Part shown: piece after piece, positions 46,156 through 53,870 of the stretch | Position numbering within the stretch: the first letter of the stretch is position 1 | Layout of the letters: each line of letters starts with the position of its first letter | Notes under the pieces: generated by a model | Told to the model about the DNA's origin: nothing | What the model saw: only the letters and a program-made list of their open reading frames with translations | Database searches by the model: none | Origin: Thiococcus pfennigii | GTDB taxonomy: Bacteria > Pseudomonadota > Gammaproteobacteria > Chromatiales > Chromatiaceae | Length of the DNA: 64,000 nucleotides | Assembly: GCF_016583835.1 (NCBI RefSeq) | Contig: NZ_NRRW01000013.1 | Location: forward strand, 21,563-85,562 | Direction: 5' to 3' | Translations under genes and position numbers: made by a program

Positions 46156-46341
46156 ATGGATGCGAAAAAGACCTATGCTCCACCAAGACTGATCACGCAC
46201 GGCGACGTCCGCGAGATTACGCGCGGCAGCAGACTCGCGATCAGCGACTCCTGGTTCGGCACCGACGGCAATGACGGATTGTTGGGGCCGAAGTGCGACC
46301 CGGATTCCGACTTTCTGGCCTGCACGGCCGACGGTTCCTGA
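46156..46341 (+). CDS. Lasso peptide precursor (A protein)
   Basis: A 61-residue precursor. The leader MDAKKTYAPPRLITHGDVRE carries the RRE-recognition pattern YxxPxLxxxGxxxxxT, ending ITR, so Thr is at the penultimate leader position. Cleavage after Arg23 gives Gly1, and Asp8 is in place for an eight-residue macrolactam (GSRLAISD). The predicted core is 38 residues, longer than most lasso peptides, with Cys24 and Cys33 in the tail and a C-terminal Ser. I chose the ATG at 46156 because GAGG lies eight bases upstream. A second ATG at 46150 overlaps it too closely. Confidence 0.85.
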   Translation: MDAKKTYAPPRLITHGDVREITRGSRLAISDSWFGTDGNDGLLGPKCDPDSDFLACTADGS

Positions 46342-46453
46342 CCCCGCCGACCGCGTGGTAGGACCGCGCTGAGACGTGGCGTGCCGCGACTCAACATCGC
46401 CCCGGCCCTGGGTGCTGGGGGTGGCTACCGCCCCGTGTCTGTCACGACCGACG

Positions 46454-46480
46454 ACTAGGGTGCCCTCGCGGCACCCTAGT
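46454..46480 (+). terminator. Strong hairpin after the lasso precursor
   Basis: An 11-bp perfect stem ACTAGGGTGCC/GGCACCCTAGT closes a 5-base loop 112 bases after the precursor stop. No T run follows. It may stabilise the B2-C-A transcript end or attenuate read-through so that the precursor is made in excess. Confidence 0.55.
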
Positions 46481-46883
46481 ACAGGGCCGATCGTCTCCAC
46501 CCAGCGGATCCGCAGGGGAGGCCGATCGATACCGGGCTTGCGTCGTTAGTCCGCTCGGCACCCGAAAAGCCGACGTGGGGGACCTTCGTGGCTAGACAGG
46601 GCCCGACCCCCAACTGCAGGGAGGGCGTGACTCCGTGATCCAGCGCGGCAAGAATGGCCACAAATACCTGTTTTATTTAGAAAAATAATCAGCCGCGATA
46701 TTTTTTCAAACTTTAGAACGGACAGCTATACTACTCCCGCGCAACCCGGCGGTTTCTTGTCGCCGAAATCGGTAGACGGTACGCCAACAATCAACCGTCT
46801 ATCGAGCGCTTCAGCTTGACTAGCGCGAGCGGAAACCCGTAATTAATTGATTTATAATCATTTATTTTCCGAAAAGCTGGAAG

Positions 46884-47015
46884 ATGAAGAAAAGTCTAGC
46901 CTCATAATTCTTAGCGCTTTTTGGACTTTTGGGTAATGGCCCGACCGCTCGCCCCCCCGATGGGGCGGCCCCAGCACAAGATGAGGGGCCGTTCTCCGGC
47001 AACGCCTGGGGCTAG
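46884..47015 (+). pseudogene. Small signal-peptide-like frame interrupted by a stop
   Basis: GGAAG precedes an ATG that reads MKKSLAS, then TAA at 46905-46907, then FLALFGLLGNGPTARPPDGA in the same frame to a TAG at 47013. If the TAA were a sense codon, the product would be a 43-residue secreted peptide with a typical basic/hydrophobic signal sequence ending in a Gly/Pro/Asp-rich tail. It may be a broken gene, a sequencing error or chance. Confidence 0.35.
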
Positions 47016-47385
47016 GCTACGTTCCTTCCAAAAGCAAAAGCTTTGTTTTTGTCATTGAAACGGGTGGAAAATCGCGGGGCACGTCATATTTTGGCCATCC
47101 GCCGAGGCCATCTCGAAAATATCCATAATTGCCCCCGCACTGAGAACATACATCATGTCCGGGTCGCGTCTCGATATCGGGTTGCGATGCGTCAACCCGG
47201 TTTACGATTGCATCCGTTACTCTTGAATTCACACCACCATTCCGAGTGATAAGGCGGAATCTCCCAGCGCCCGTGCGCGGCCGCGCCACCTCCGGGCCGG
47301 GACACGCGCCAACGCCCGTCGACGAACTCCATCCCGCGCGTCGTCGCGGCGTGGGCTTGGCTTCGCAAGCGACAGGTATAGCTGA

Positions 47386-48327
47386 TTGTTTCAGTACAAC
47401 GCCTATGGTCTAGCGATCGGGTCCGACCTCGCCCTGCCGGCTCCCCCGTCCAACGCCGGCTCAGTCGATGTCCACATCCGTGTCATCGGAGCGAGCCCGA
47501 GCCCCACGCAACGCTCGCCGATACGCTGCGTGTCCGCGTCTGCCAGCGCCACAGAATTGTACTGGGGCGGAGTCGGCAGGCTCCTTATCGAGAACGGCAC
47601 CCTGATTCAGGTCGTGCCAGACCCCCATGCCGAGGAACGCGCACTGCAACTCTTCGTGGCAGGGGCCGGCCTGGGCGTCCTGCTTAGCCAACGGAGGCTC
47701 TTGGTCCTGCACGCAAGCGCCGTTTCCGTACACGGCTCGGCGGTCGCGTTCGCTGGCGGGAAAGGCGCAGGCAAGTCGACGACGACCGCGGTTCTTTGTC
47801 GGGGCGCTAACGAGCTACTCGCGGATGAGTTGCTCGTCATCGCATTCGACCCGTCGCAAGGGCCCGTCGTGCTACCCGGACTGGCCCAGTTGCGTCTCTG
47901 GCACGACGCGCTCCTTGCGAGCGGCTACGACCGCCGAACAGCAAAACAGGTGCGCACCGGCATCGACAAATACGCAGTGGATGCCGCCAACATCGCGCCC
48001 TCTCCGACGCCGCTCCGCCATGTCTTTCTTCTCGACAGCGGCGCGAAAATCGGCGTCGAGCGCCTTTCCCGACCGGAGGCCTTTCTCGGGCTGATTGGGC
48101 ACATCTACGTCCATCGCTTCGGCGGTGAATTCCTGAAGCGCACCGGAGCCGCCGCACCACTGCAACAGCTCGGGTCGTTACTCGAATTTGCCGAGCCCAG
48201 ACGCCTCACGCGAACCAATGATCTCGGAGTACTTCCCGACTTGATGGCGCTCGTCCACAAGACCATCCAGTCTCCAGAAAATTTGGGATCTTGCCCCGAG
48301 ACGCCGGCTCAAGCAACTGCGGGATGA
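47386..48327 (+). CDS. HPr-kinase-like lasso peptide kinase
   Basis: A 313-residue protein of the HPr serine kinase/phosphorylase-like group. The nucleotide-binding loop AGGKGAGKSTTTAVL (residues 123-137) is preceded by the LHASAVSV motif, with His109. In paeninodin-type lasso clusters, kinases of this group phosphorylate the C-terminal serine of the precursor. Here the precursor ends in Ser, which fits that role. The start is a TTG at 47386 with CAGGT upstream. No ATG gives the full N-terminus. It is followed 7 bases later by the B1 gene. Confidence 0.82.
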   Translation: MFQYNAYGLAIGSDLALPAPPSNAGSVDVHIRVIGASPSPTQRSPIRCVSASASATELYWGGVGRLLIENGTLIQVVPDPHAEERALQLFVAGAGLGVLLSQRRLLVLHASAVSVHGSAVAFAGGKGAGKSTTTAVLCRGANELLADELLVIAFDPSQGPVVLPGLAQLRLWHDALLASGYDRRTAKQVRTGIDKYAVDAANIAPSPTPLRHVFLLDSGAKIGVERLSRPEAFLGLIGHIYVHRFGGEFLKRTGAAAPLQQLGSLLEFAEPRRLTRTNDLGVLPDLMALVHKTIQSPENLGSCPETPAQATAG

Positions 48328-48334
48328 ATCCACG

Positions 48335-48652
48335 ATGGACTTAGAAGTGCACGCGAATTCAGTATTTGTCGCAAGTTCCGACCTCGTATCGGCAGATCTG
48401 TCGACCGAGGCAGAGAGCGCCGTAGTGATCCTAGCCCTAGACGGCGGCGTCTATTACGAACTCAACGATGTCGGCACACGGATTTGGCAACTCTTGCAGT
48501 CTCCACGCCCCCTTGCCGAGCTTGTGGCAGCCATTCTCGCTGAGTACGATGTCGACTCGGCACGTTGCGAACACGACATTCGAGCGCTGATAGCGGATTT
48601 GATCGCTAACGGGCTCGTGGAGACTCGCCCCGGCGTCATGAGCCCTGACTGA
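48335..48652 (+). CDS. Lasso B1 protein, PqqD-like leader-binding RRE
   Basis: A 105-residue PqqD-family protein that binds the precursor leader and presents it to the B2 protease. The core is SAVVILALDGGVYYELNDVGTRIW, the typical beta-hairpin and helix of the RiPP recognition element, followed by LAELVAAILAEYDVDSARCE. It begins 7 bases after the kinase stop, so kinase and RRE are co-expressed. Its separation from B2 by more than 4 kb is unusual but seen in kinase-containing clusters. Confidence 0.88.
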   Translation: MDLEVHANSVFVASSDLVSADLSTEAESAVVILALDGGVYYELNDVGTRIWQLLQSPRPLAELVAAILAEYDVDSARCEHDIRALIADLIANGLVETRPGVMSPD

Positions 48653-49171
48653 GAACAATTCGCGAATGGACGGCGCAACTCGGCCATCGATGCCGGGCGA
48701 GGCAGCGCCAACGTGCAGGTAGGCGCCGCGCAGCCCGACAAAGAGAATTGGGTCTTTCCCGGTACACCGGCGAATGCACCGATTATTATCAGGTCGGCAC
48801 TCACGGAACCTCACGGGCGGCGACCCTCGAATGAGGCCGCTTAGAAACGAAGGAAGCAGCTTGCGACGACGAATAACTACGGAGCACGCGGAAGGCACGC
48901 AACCTGGACCATCTTTGACCAACCACCTTGGAACAACCTGTCAGCCGTGCCTATTTCCGATGGCTTTCGGCGCTCCCATCCCTGGATCGCGCAGGCACAT
49001 GTCATCATACGTTGTATTCACGTACTTCCATCGTAGTATGCTCGGCCCCCGGGTGCCCCCGGGTGCAGCCGGGAACTTTCGCGCGGCCACGCCAACTCCT
49101 ACTTCTGCGCTACGCGCCCCCCCGGCCATGAATCGCTGGGAGCAGACCGCGCGCTTCTGCCGAGAGACACC
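48653..49171. other. Gene-free stretch before the ABC transporter
   Basis: About 520 bases without a supported gene. Open frames here have no recognisable domain, ribosome-binding site or leader motif. The ABC transporter begins with GTG at 49172. No hairpin strong enough to name was found. Confidence 0.45.
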
Positions 49172-51016
49172 GTGACATCCCTCGACGGCCTTCGAATCTT
49201 TAGGGCTCTCGCCTTCGTTTGGCATGCAGCTGCGTCCTGGACTGCCCTCAGCCTCACCTTGCTCTTGGCGCTCAGCCTTCTGCCCCTCGCGACTCTCTAC
49301 GTCTTCAAGCTGCTTATCGATTACCTAACGGCAAGCGATCCATCCGCGGGTCCACACAACATCGAATTCGGGTATGTCCTTGCCTTGCTCGGTGGTGCCT
49401 ATGGCCTGATCGTCCTCGGAAGTCTTGCCGGCGTACTGCTGAAACATGCCAACGCGGTCCAAGGCTATCTCGTCGCCGATCACATGCAGAAACTCGTCCA
49501 GGCCAAGTCCATCGAGTTGGACTTGGCCTATTATGAAAGCCCCCTCGCCTCCGACAGGCTGTATCGGGCACAGCGAGAAGCCTTATCGAGACCCCTGGAG
49601 ATCGTTCGAAGCCTCACAGGCCTGGGTCGTAACGGACTTACGCTCCTCGCTTCCCTGGCAGTGCTTGCGACTTTTCACTGGGTTATCGCGATCGTGGTGC
49701 TGGCCGCTTCCGCTCCCGCGCTTTTCTATCGCCTAAGATACGCGAATGACCTTTACTCGCTGCAGAAGCACACGACCGAAAGGCAACGCGCCGCCGCCTA
49801 CATTCATCGCATACTCACCTCCTCAGAGTACGCGAAAGAGGTGCGATGCTTCGGGTTCGGCCCCTACCTGGCCGATCGCTTCACGGAAATCCGACAACGA
49901 CTGCGACGTGCGCTACGCGAACTGTCTGCGCGCGGCTCCCAACGAGAGTTCGTTACGGAGTCGGCCGCCGCACTCGCAGGATTCGCCTCGCTGGCGACCA
50001 TCATCCATGCGGCGGTCCAGCGAACCATCTCCCTGGGTGAACTCGTGATGTATGTTGGCGCCTTTCAGGTCGCTGGCGCAGCCTTGCGCCCGACGTTGAG
50101 CTCCCTCGCTGCGCTCTACGAGAACAACCTTTTCCTGGGAACGCTCTATGAGTTCTTGGACTTTCCGGCCAAGGTACGCACTTGCCCAGAGCCGAGAACG
50201 ATGCCGCGCCCGTGGAAAACCGGGTTGCGCGTCAACGGCCTCGTGTTCCAGTATCCCGGCACACAGAAAACGGTTCTTAACGACTTGGACTTCGAGATTG
50301 CCCCGGGGGAGATCGTGGCCCTCGTCGGACTCAACGGATCAGGAAAATCGACCATCGCGAAGCTCCTCTGCCGCCTTTACGATCCTGATGGTGGAGAGAT
50401 TACGATAGACGGCATCGATCTACGCCATTTCCCAGTCGAGGACCTGCGCCGCGAAGTCAGTGTCATTTATCAGGACTTCGGGAGATACCACTTTACCGCC
50501 GCGGAGAATATTCACCTGGGACGTCCGGACAGCCCGTTAGGCGATCCCCTCATCCAACGGGCCGCACAGTGGTCTGGCGTCCACTCCGACCTGACGCAGC
50601 TACCCAAAGGCTACGAAACCGAAATGAGTCGTGCCTTTACCGATGGCGGCGAACTCAGTATCGGCCAATGGCAAAAGCTGGCCTTAGCTCGAGCGTTCTA
50701 CCGCGATGCCCAGCTGATCCTGCTCGACGAGCCGACCAGCTCGCTCGATCCTGCCGCCGAATACGAATTCTTCGAGCGTTTTTCCGAACTCGCGAGAGGC
50801 CGCTCAGCACTGATCATCAGTCACCGGTTTTCAACCGTGGGGCTGGCGGACCGGATTTACGTCCTCGACGCTGGGAGGATCGTGGAGCGAGGAACTCATG
50901 CCGAGCTCCTCGCCCAGGATGGACACTATGCGCATCTCTACCGTCAACAAGCGTTCTACTATCAGGACCCGCCTCCATCCCGCGCAGCCCGCACGCAACA
51001 ACGCTCTTCTATCTAG
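49172..51016 (+). CDS. Lasso peptide ABC exporter (D protein)
   Basis: A 614-residue half-size ABC exporter with a fused membrane and ATPase domain, expected to export the mature lasso peptide and confer self-resistance. Several hydrophobic helices occupy residues 15 to about 300. The ATPase domain has Walker A GLNGSGKST from residue 386, the signature LSIGQWQKLALARA, Walker B LILLDEPTSSLDP and H-loop ISHRF. The signature has Ile in place of the usual Gly (LSIGQ), which is common in this group. Start codon GTG. The nucleotidyltransferase gene follows in the same direction. Confidence 0.9.
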   Translation: MTSLDGLRIFRALAFVWHAAASWTALSLTLLLALSLLPLATLYVFKLLIDYLTASDPSAGPHNIEFGYVLALLGGAYGLIVLGSLAGVLLKHANAVQGYLVADHMQKLVQAKSIELDLAYYESPLASDRLYRAQREALSRPLEIVRSLTGLGRNGLTLLASLAVLATFHWVIAIVVLAASAPALFYRLRYANDLYSLQKHTTERQRAAAYIHRILTSSEYAKEVRCFGFGPYLADRFTEIRQRLRRALRELSARGSQREFVTESAAALAGFASLATIIHAAVQRTISLGELVMYVGAFQVAGAALRPTLSSLAALYENNLFLGTLYEFLDFPAKVRTCPEPRTMPRPWKTGLRVNGLVFQYPGTQKTVLNDLDFEIAPGEIVALVGLNGSGKSTIAKLLCRLYDPDGGEITIDGIDLRHFPVEDLRREVSVIYQDFGRYHFTAAENIHLGRPDSPLGDPLIQRAAQWSGVHSDLTQLPKGYETEMSRAFTDGGELSIGQWQKLALARAFYRDAQLILLDEPTSSLDPAAEYEFFERFSELARGRSALIISHRFSTVGLADRIYVLDAGRIVERGTHAELLAQDGHYAHLYRQQAFYYQDPPPSRAARTQQRSSI

Positions 51017-51202
51017 CAAACGGACTAGCCGTCGTATTAATCGCTGGTCACACCTACCCTACATTATTGCCCTCCTAGATTGGTGACGAACACAGAAAAC
51101 CGGTCCGCCTGCCACCCGGAGAAGCCAGCACCAAAGCCGAGAGTCTTTCCGGCTGCCAAGCACCAGCGTCTCCTGGCGGATCCGAGCCGGATTGGAGGAT
51201 TG

Positions 51203-52444
51203 ATGCTCAAACAGATTGCGGAAGAGGCGACTGGCCCCTGCTGCTCCGGCTCCCTGCGCGCCGAGCACCAGCTTATCCTTTGTTGTGCGCGCACGTCACT
51301 GGAGGCTGCGCACCGCGAGCGCGCCAGACAGATCGCACAGCAGCGAATGGACTGGGACTACCTACTACAGCGCGCACTCCACCACAAGGTCCTGCCCCTT
51401 TTGAGCATTAATCTGCAGGAACATTGCCTGGACCTGCTTCCAAGCGGATATTGCGCACGTCTACAGCGCCTATATAAAGCAAACGCCGCCAACGCTCTCC
51501 TGCTGACTGCGCACCTGCACCGACTCTGTCACACCCTCAATAAGAGCGGCATTCGAAGCATAACCTACAAGGGGCCGACGCTGGCTTATCAAGCGTATGG
51601 CGATATTGGCTATCGTCAATTTAATGATCTGGATCTACTCGTCCGCCGGTCAGACTACAATCGCTCGAAGAGAGCTTTGTGCAAATGTGGGTTCGAACTG
51701 ATTGTCGAGTACGACTGGGAATGTACGTTTCGCCACAAGAACAGCGGAATTCACGTGGACCTTCACCGAAGCCTTACGCCGGATTGGTTCGCCGTCCACC
51801 TCGACTTCGAAGCCGTTTCTCGCCGACTTAAATTTCTGGCCGTTGGCGGTAACGGCATGTGGATGCCGTGCCCGGAAGACATGTTAACTATTCTCGCGAT
51901 CCAGTTAGCGAAAGATGCCTGGGCGCATGAGTATAAGCCGGTTCAACTTGGTAAGGCTTGCGACCTCGCTGAACTCTTACGCAGGCATCCGGACATGAAC
52001 TGGGATCAGATTCGCCGCGACAGCAGCCGCCTTGGATATCAGGGTATCCTTGCGGTTGGAGTTCATGTAGCCCATCGCGTACTCGGAGCGGCCTTGCCGC
52101 CTCTTAAACTCGCCGGCGTGCGGTCCGCCGACACGGAGATCCTTGTGCGCGATGTATCGTCGAAGCTGATGAATCTGGGTGACGCGACTCATGGAGCGCA
52201 TCTTTCGCAGGAGCGCTTCCATTTTAAGATCCGCGAGCGCTGGCGCGACAGGCTTCAACCATATGTCCTCAATTTCCGAAAACGGCTGCCGCCGAACCGA
52301 AGGGATTACGAGTTCATCCGGCTTCCCGACGAGGTGGCGATCGTCTACTGGGTGGTTCGGCCGATACGGCTGCTACGGGATTACGGCGTGCGTGCGATCA
52401 GCGTTATCAAAGCCAATTATCGCGACTGGGGACGGAGGTCTTGA
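51203..52444 (+). CDS. Nucleotidyltransferase of the lasso cluster
   Basis: A 413-residue protein of the uncharacterised nucleotidyltransferase family PF14907. The active-site pattern is KGPTLAYQAYGDIGYRQFND followed by LDLLV, with the two metal-binding aspartates. Such genes occur in paeninodin-type lasso clusters next to the kinase. They may add a nucleotide-derived group to the phosphorylated peptide, but this is unproven. I chose the ATG at 51203 because GGAGG lies just upstream and family similarity begins soon after. The frame is open from a TTG at 51080. Confidence 0.82.
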   Translation: MLKQIAEEATGPCCSGSLRAEHQLILCCARTSLEAAHRERARQIAQQRMDWDYLLQRALHHKVLPLLSINLQEHCLDLLPSGYCARLQRLYKANAANALLLTAHLHRLCHTLNKSGIRSITYKGPTLAYQAYGDIGYRQFNDLDLLVRRSDYNRSKRALCKCGFELIVEYDWECTFRHKNSGIHVDLHRSLTPDWFAVHLDFEAVSRRLKFLAVGGNGMWMPCPEDMLTILAIQLAKDAWAHEYKPVQLGKACDLAELLRRHPDMNWDQIRRDSSRLGYQGILAVGVHVAHRVLGAALPPLKLAGVRSADTEILVRDVSSKLMNLGDATHGAHLSQERFHFKIRERWRDRLQPYVLNFRKRLPPNRRDYEFIRLPDEVAIVYWVVRPIRLLRDYGVRAISVIKANYRDWGRRS

Positions 52445-52687
52445 AACTTGTTCCGCAACTAGGTAGTGTTGCGACAAATTGCACCGGGACACCGCTGTGG
52501 CGATGCCGATGGATGCGTCGACGTGTCTGTCCCCTTATGGCGCGTGGCGAGTGCGTTGTAGCGTCCGACGCGACAGAAGAAGCATTCTTCCAGTTAGCGT
52601 CCTAGAGAGGGCTGCCGCTCAGAGCTGCGTGGCTGCCGCCAGTCGGCATGCCGCGAGGGACCGTCGACGCACTTGAGGGGACAGTGG

Positions 52688-52712
52688 AGAATTGCCATCC
52701 GGGCAATTTCCA
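52688..52712. repeat. Inner arm of the dispersed palindromic element
   Basis: GAATTGCCATCCGGGCAATT is followed by TCCAAGG and matches the inner palindrome at 57988-58010 and, inverted, at 63617-63640. The outer CACCTTGA arms are missing or degenerate. Confidence 0.55.
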
Positions 52713-52885
52713 AGGCCTGGAGCGAAAAGGCGACTTCCGCTTCGTGCACTCGTGGCCTCGACCAACGCTTCGAGGTCACTGCGCTGACTCGCGCGCCCAG
52801 CGCCTCGGCGGGGATACTGGGATACTGGCAGTAGCGCGGCGGCTGCCGTCGGCGACTTGGCCGGGCGTCCAGTTGCCAACAGCTC

Positions 52886-53077
52886 ATGCCATCGGTCATT
52901 GAGTTAGACAGCCCGGTCCGGTCGGACGACTACGAGAACATGCTTCCGCGCCGTGCCACCTCCGCCTTGACGGCGCATCAAGCGCTGGTCACGTCGAGCG
53001 ACTCAGACCGACGGAGGTATATGGACGACGGTATGACCATATCCGATGAGATATCGATTGATGTAGACGATGCCTAG
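52886..53077 (+). CDS. Small protein of unknown function, copy 1
   Basis: A 63-codon open frame. The segment LPRRATSALTAHQALVTSSD is repeated, diverged, in a stop-interrupted copy at 55671-55763. The C-terminus is acidic (ISDEISIDVDDA). No ribosome-binding site is obvious before the ATG, and no family was recognised. Conservation of the segment at protein level between the copies is the only support for coding. Confidence 0.35.
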   Translation: MPSVIELDSPVRSDDYENMLPRRATSALTAHQALVTSSDSDRRRYMDDGMTISDEISIDVDDA

Positions 53078-53113
53078 CGTATTTTCGCTACCGAAGACTG
53101 GGGGCTGTCTTCA

Positions 53114-53800
53114 ATGAAGTTACCAATCCCGATGACCCATGACATGAAGTCAAATTCGATGGGCAAGCCATTTAGAGATCATACCCTCCTGTTACTCCTC
53201 GCATCTGTTTTCCTGGGAACCCTGCTGGCCGGCTGCGCCAACGATGCCATCGAGACTTCTTCGCCTGAGCAAACCGCCCAGTTACCCGGCGCGGATTATC
53301 TGATCGCGCCGGGCGACACCCTCGCCGTCTTCGTCTGGGCCGAGCCGGACCTTTCTATCGTTAACGTCCCCGTTCGTCCCGACGGAAAGATCACGACTCC
53401 GCTCGCCGAGGATATCGTTGCCGCAGGCAAAACTGCGTCCGGCTTGGCTCGGGAGATCGAACAAGAACTTCGCGCTTACATTCGCAAGCCGGTAGTAACA
53501 GTATCGGTAACCGATTTCGTCGGCCTATACAGCAAACAGGTCCGCGTCGTCGGCGCAGCCGTCGAGCCGCAATCCATACCGTACCGTGACGGAATGAGTG
53601 TCCTCGATGTCGTGATCGCCATTGGAGGGCTGACCGAGTTCGCGAATGGCAACAAGGCCATACTCATCCGGAACGTCGACGGCACGGAGAAGCGTTATCG
53701 CGTTCGCTTGGATGATCTAATCAACAGAGGCCGCATATCCGAGAACATCCAAGTTCTTCCTGGAGATGTATTGATCATCCCAGAAGGGCGGCTCTTCTAG
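53114..53800 (+). CDS. Polysaccharide export lipoprotein (Wza/EpsE-like)
   Basis: A 228-residue outer-membrane export lipoprotein. Lipobox LLAG|C places acylated Cys at residue 41. The Poly_export domain follows (PGDTLAVFVWAEPDL, VPVRPDGKITTPLAEDI), then a SLBB-like domain (QVRVVGAAVEPQSIPYRDGM). The size is typical of the short export protein in exosortase-A associated exopolysaccharide loci. The ATG at 53114 leaves a long N-region before the signal, and internal ATG codons at 53144 and 53159 are alternatives. Confidence 0.88.
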   Translation: MKLPIPMTHDMKSNSMGKPFRDHTLLLLLASVFLGTLLAGCANDAIETSSPEQTAQLPGADYLIAPGDTLAVFVWAEPDLSIVNVPVRPDGKITTPLAEDIVAAGKTASGLAREIEQELRAYIRKPVVTVSVTDFVGLYSKQVRVVGAAVEPQSIPYRDGMSVLDVVIAIGGLTEFANGNKAILIRNVDGTEKRYRVRLDDLINRGRISENIQVLPGDVLIIPEGRLF

Positions 53801-53870
53801 TATCTCTCACCAGGCCGCGGCCAAACACGAGGCGAACTGCAGGAACCAGTTTCGAACGGAAGATAGCGCG

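Larger units (their letters stand above)
46342..47385. other. Long gap between the precursor and the kinase gene
   Basis: About 1 kb separates the lasso precursor from the kinase gene. It is AT-richer than the neighbourhood, especially 46660-46930. It holds a strong hairpin (46454-46480) and an interrupted small signal-peptide-like frame (46884-47015). No second precursor with the leader motif was found on either strand. Confidence 0.5.
52445..53113. other. Gap before the exopolysaccharide genes
   Basis: A repeat fragment lies at 52688-52712 and one small open frame at 52886-53077. Nothing else is supported. The lasso cluster ends at 52444 and the first export gene begins at 53114. Confidence 0.45.

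Noticed and set aside
46420..46432. GGCGGTAGCCACC on the minus strand, like an ops element for RfaH
   Set aside because: It points away from any gene and would run antisense into the lasso precursor. The eight-base core can occur by chance, and no operon lies downstream on that strand.
47017..47289. Minus-strand 90-codon frame in the precursor-kinase gap
   Set aside because: No ribosome-binding site, no family similarity, and it lies antisense in a gene-poor interval.
48774..49175. A 133-codon plus frame before the ABC transporter
   Set aside because: Composition is irregular (Arg/Pro/Thr) with no domain, signal peptide or leader motif, and the frame overlaps the transporter start.
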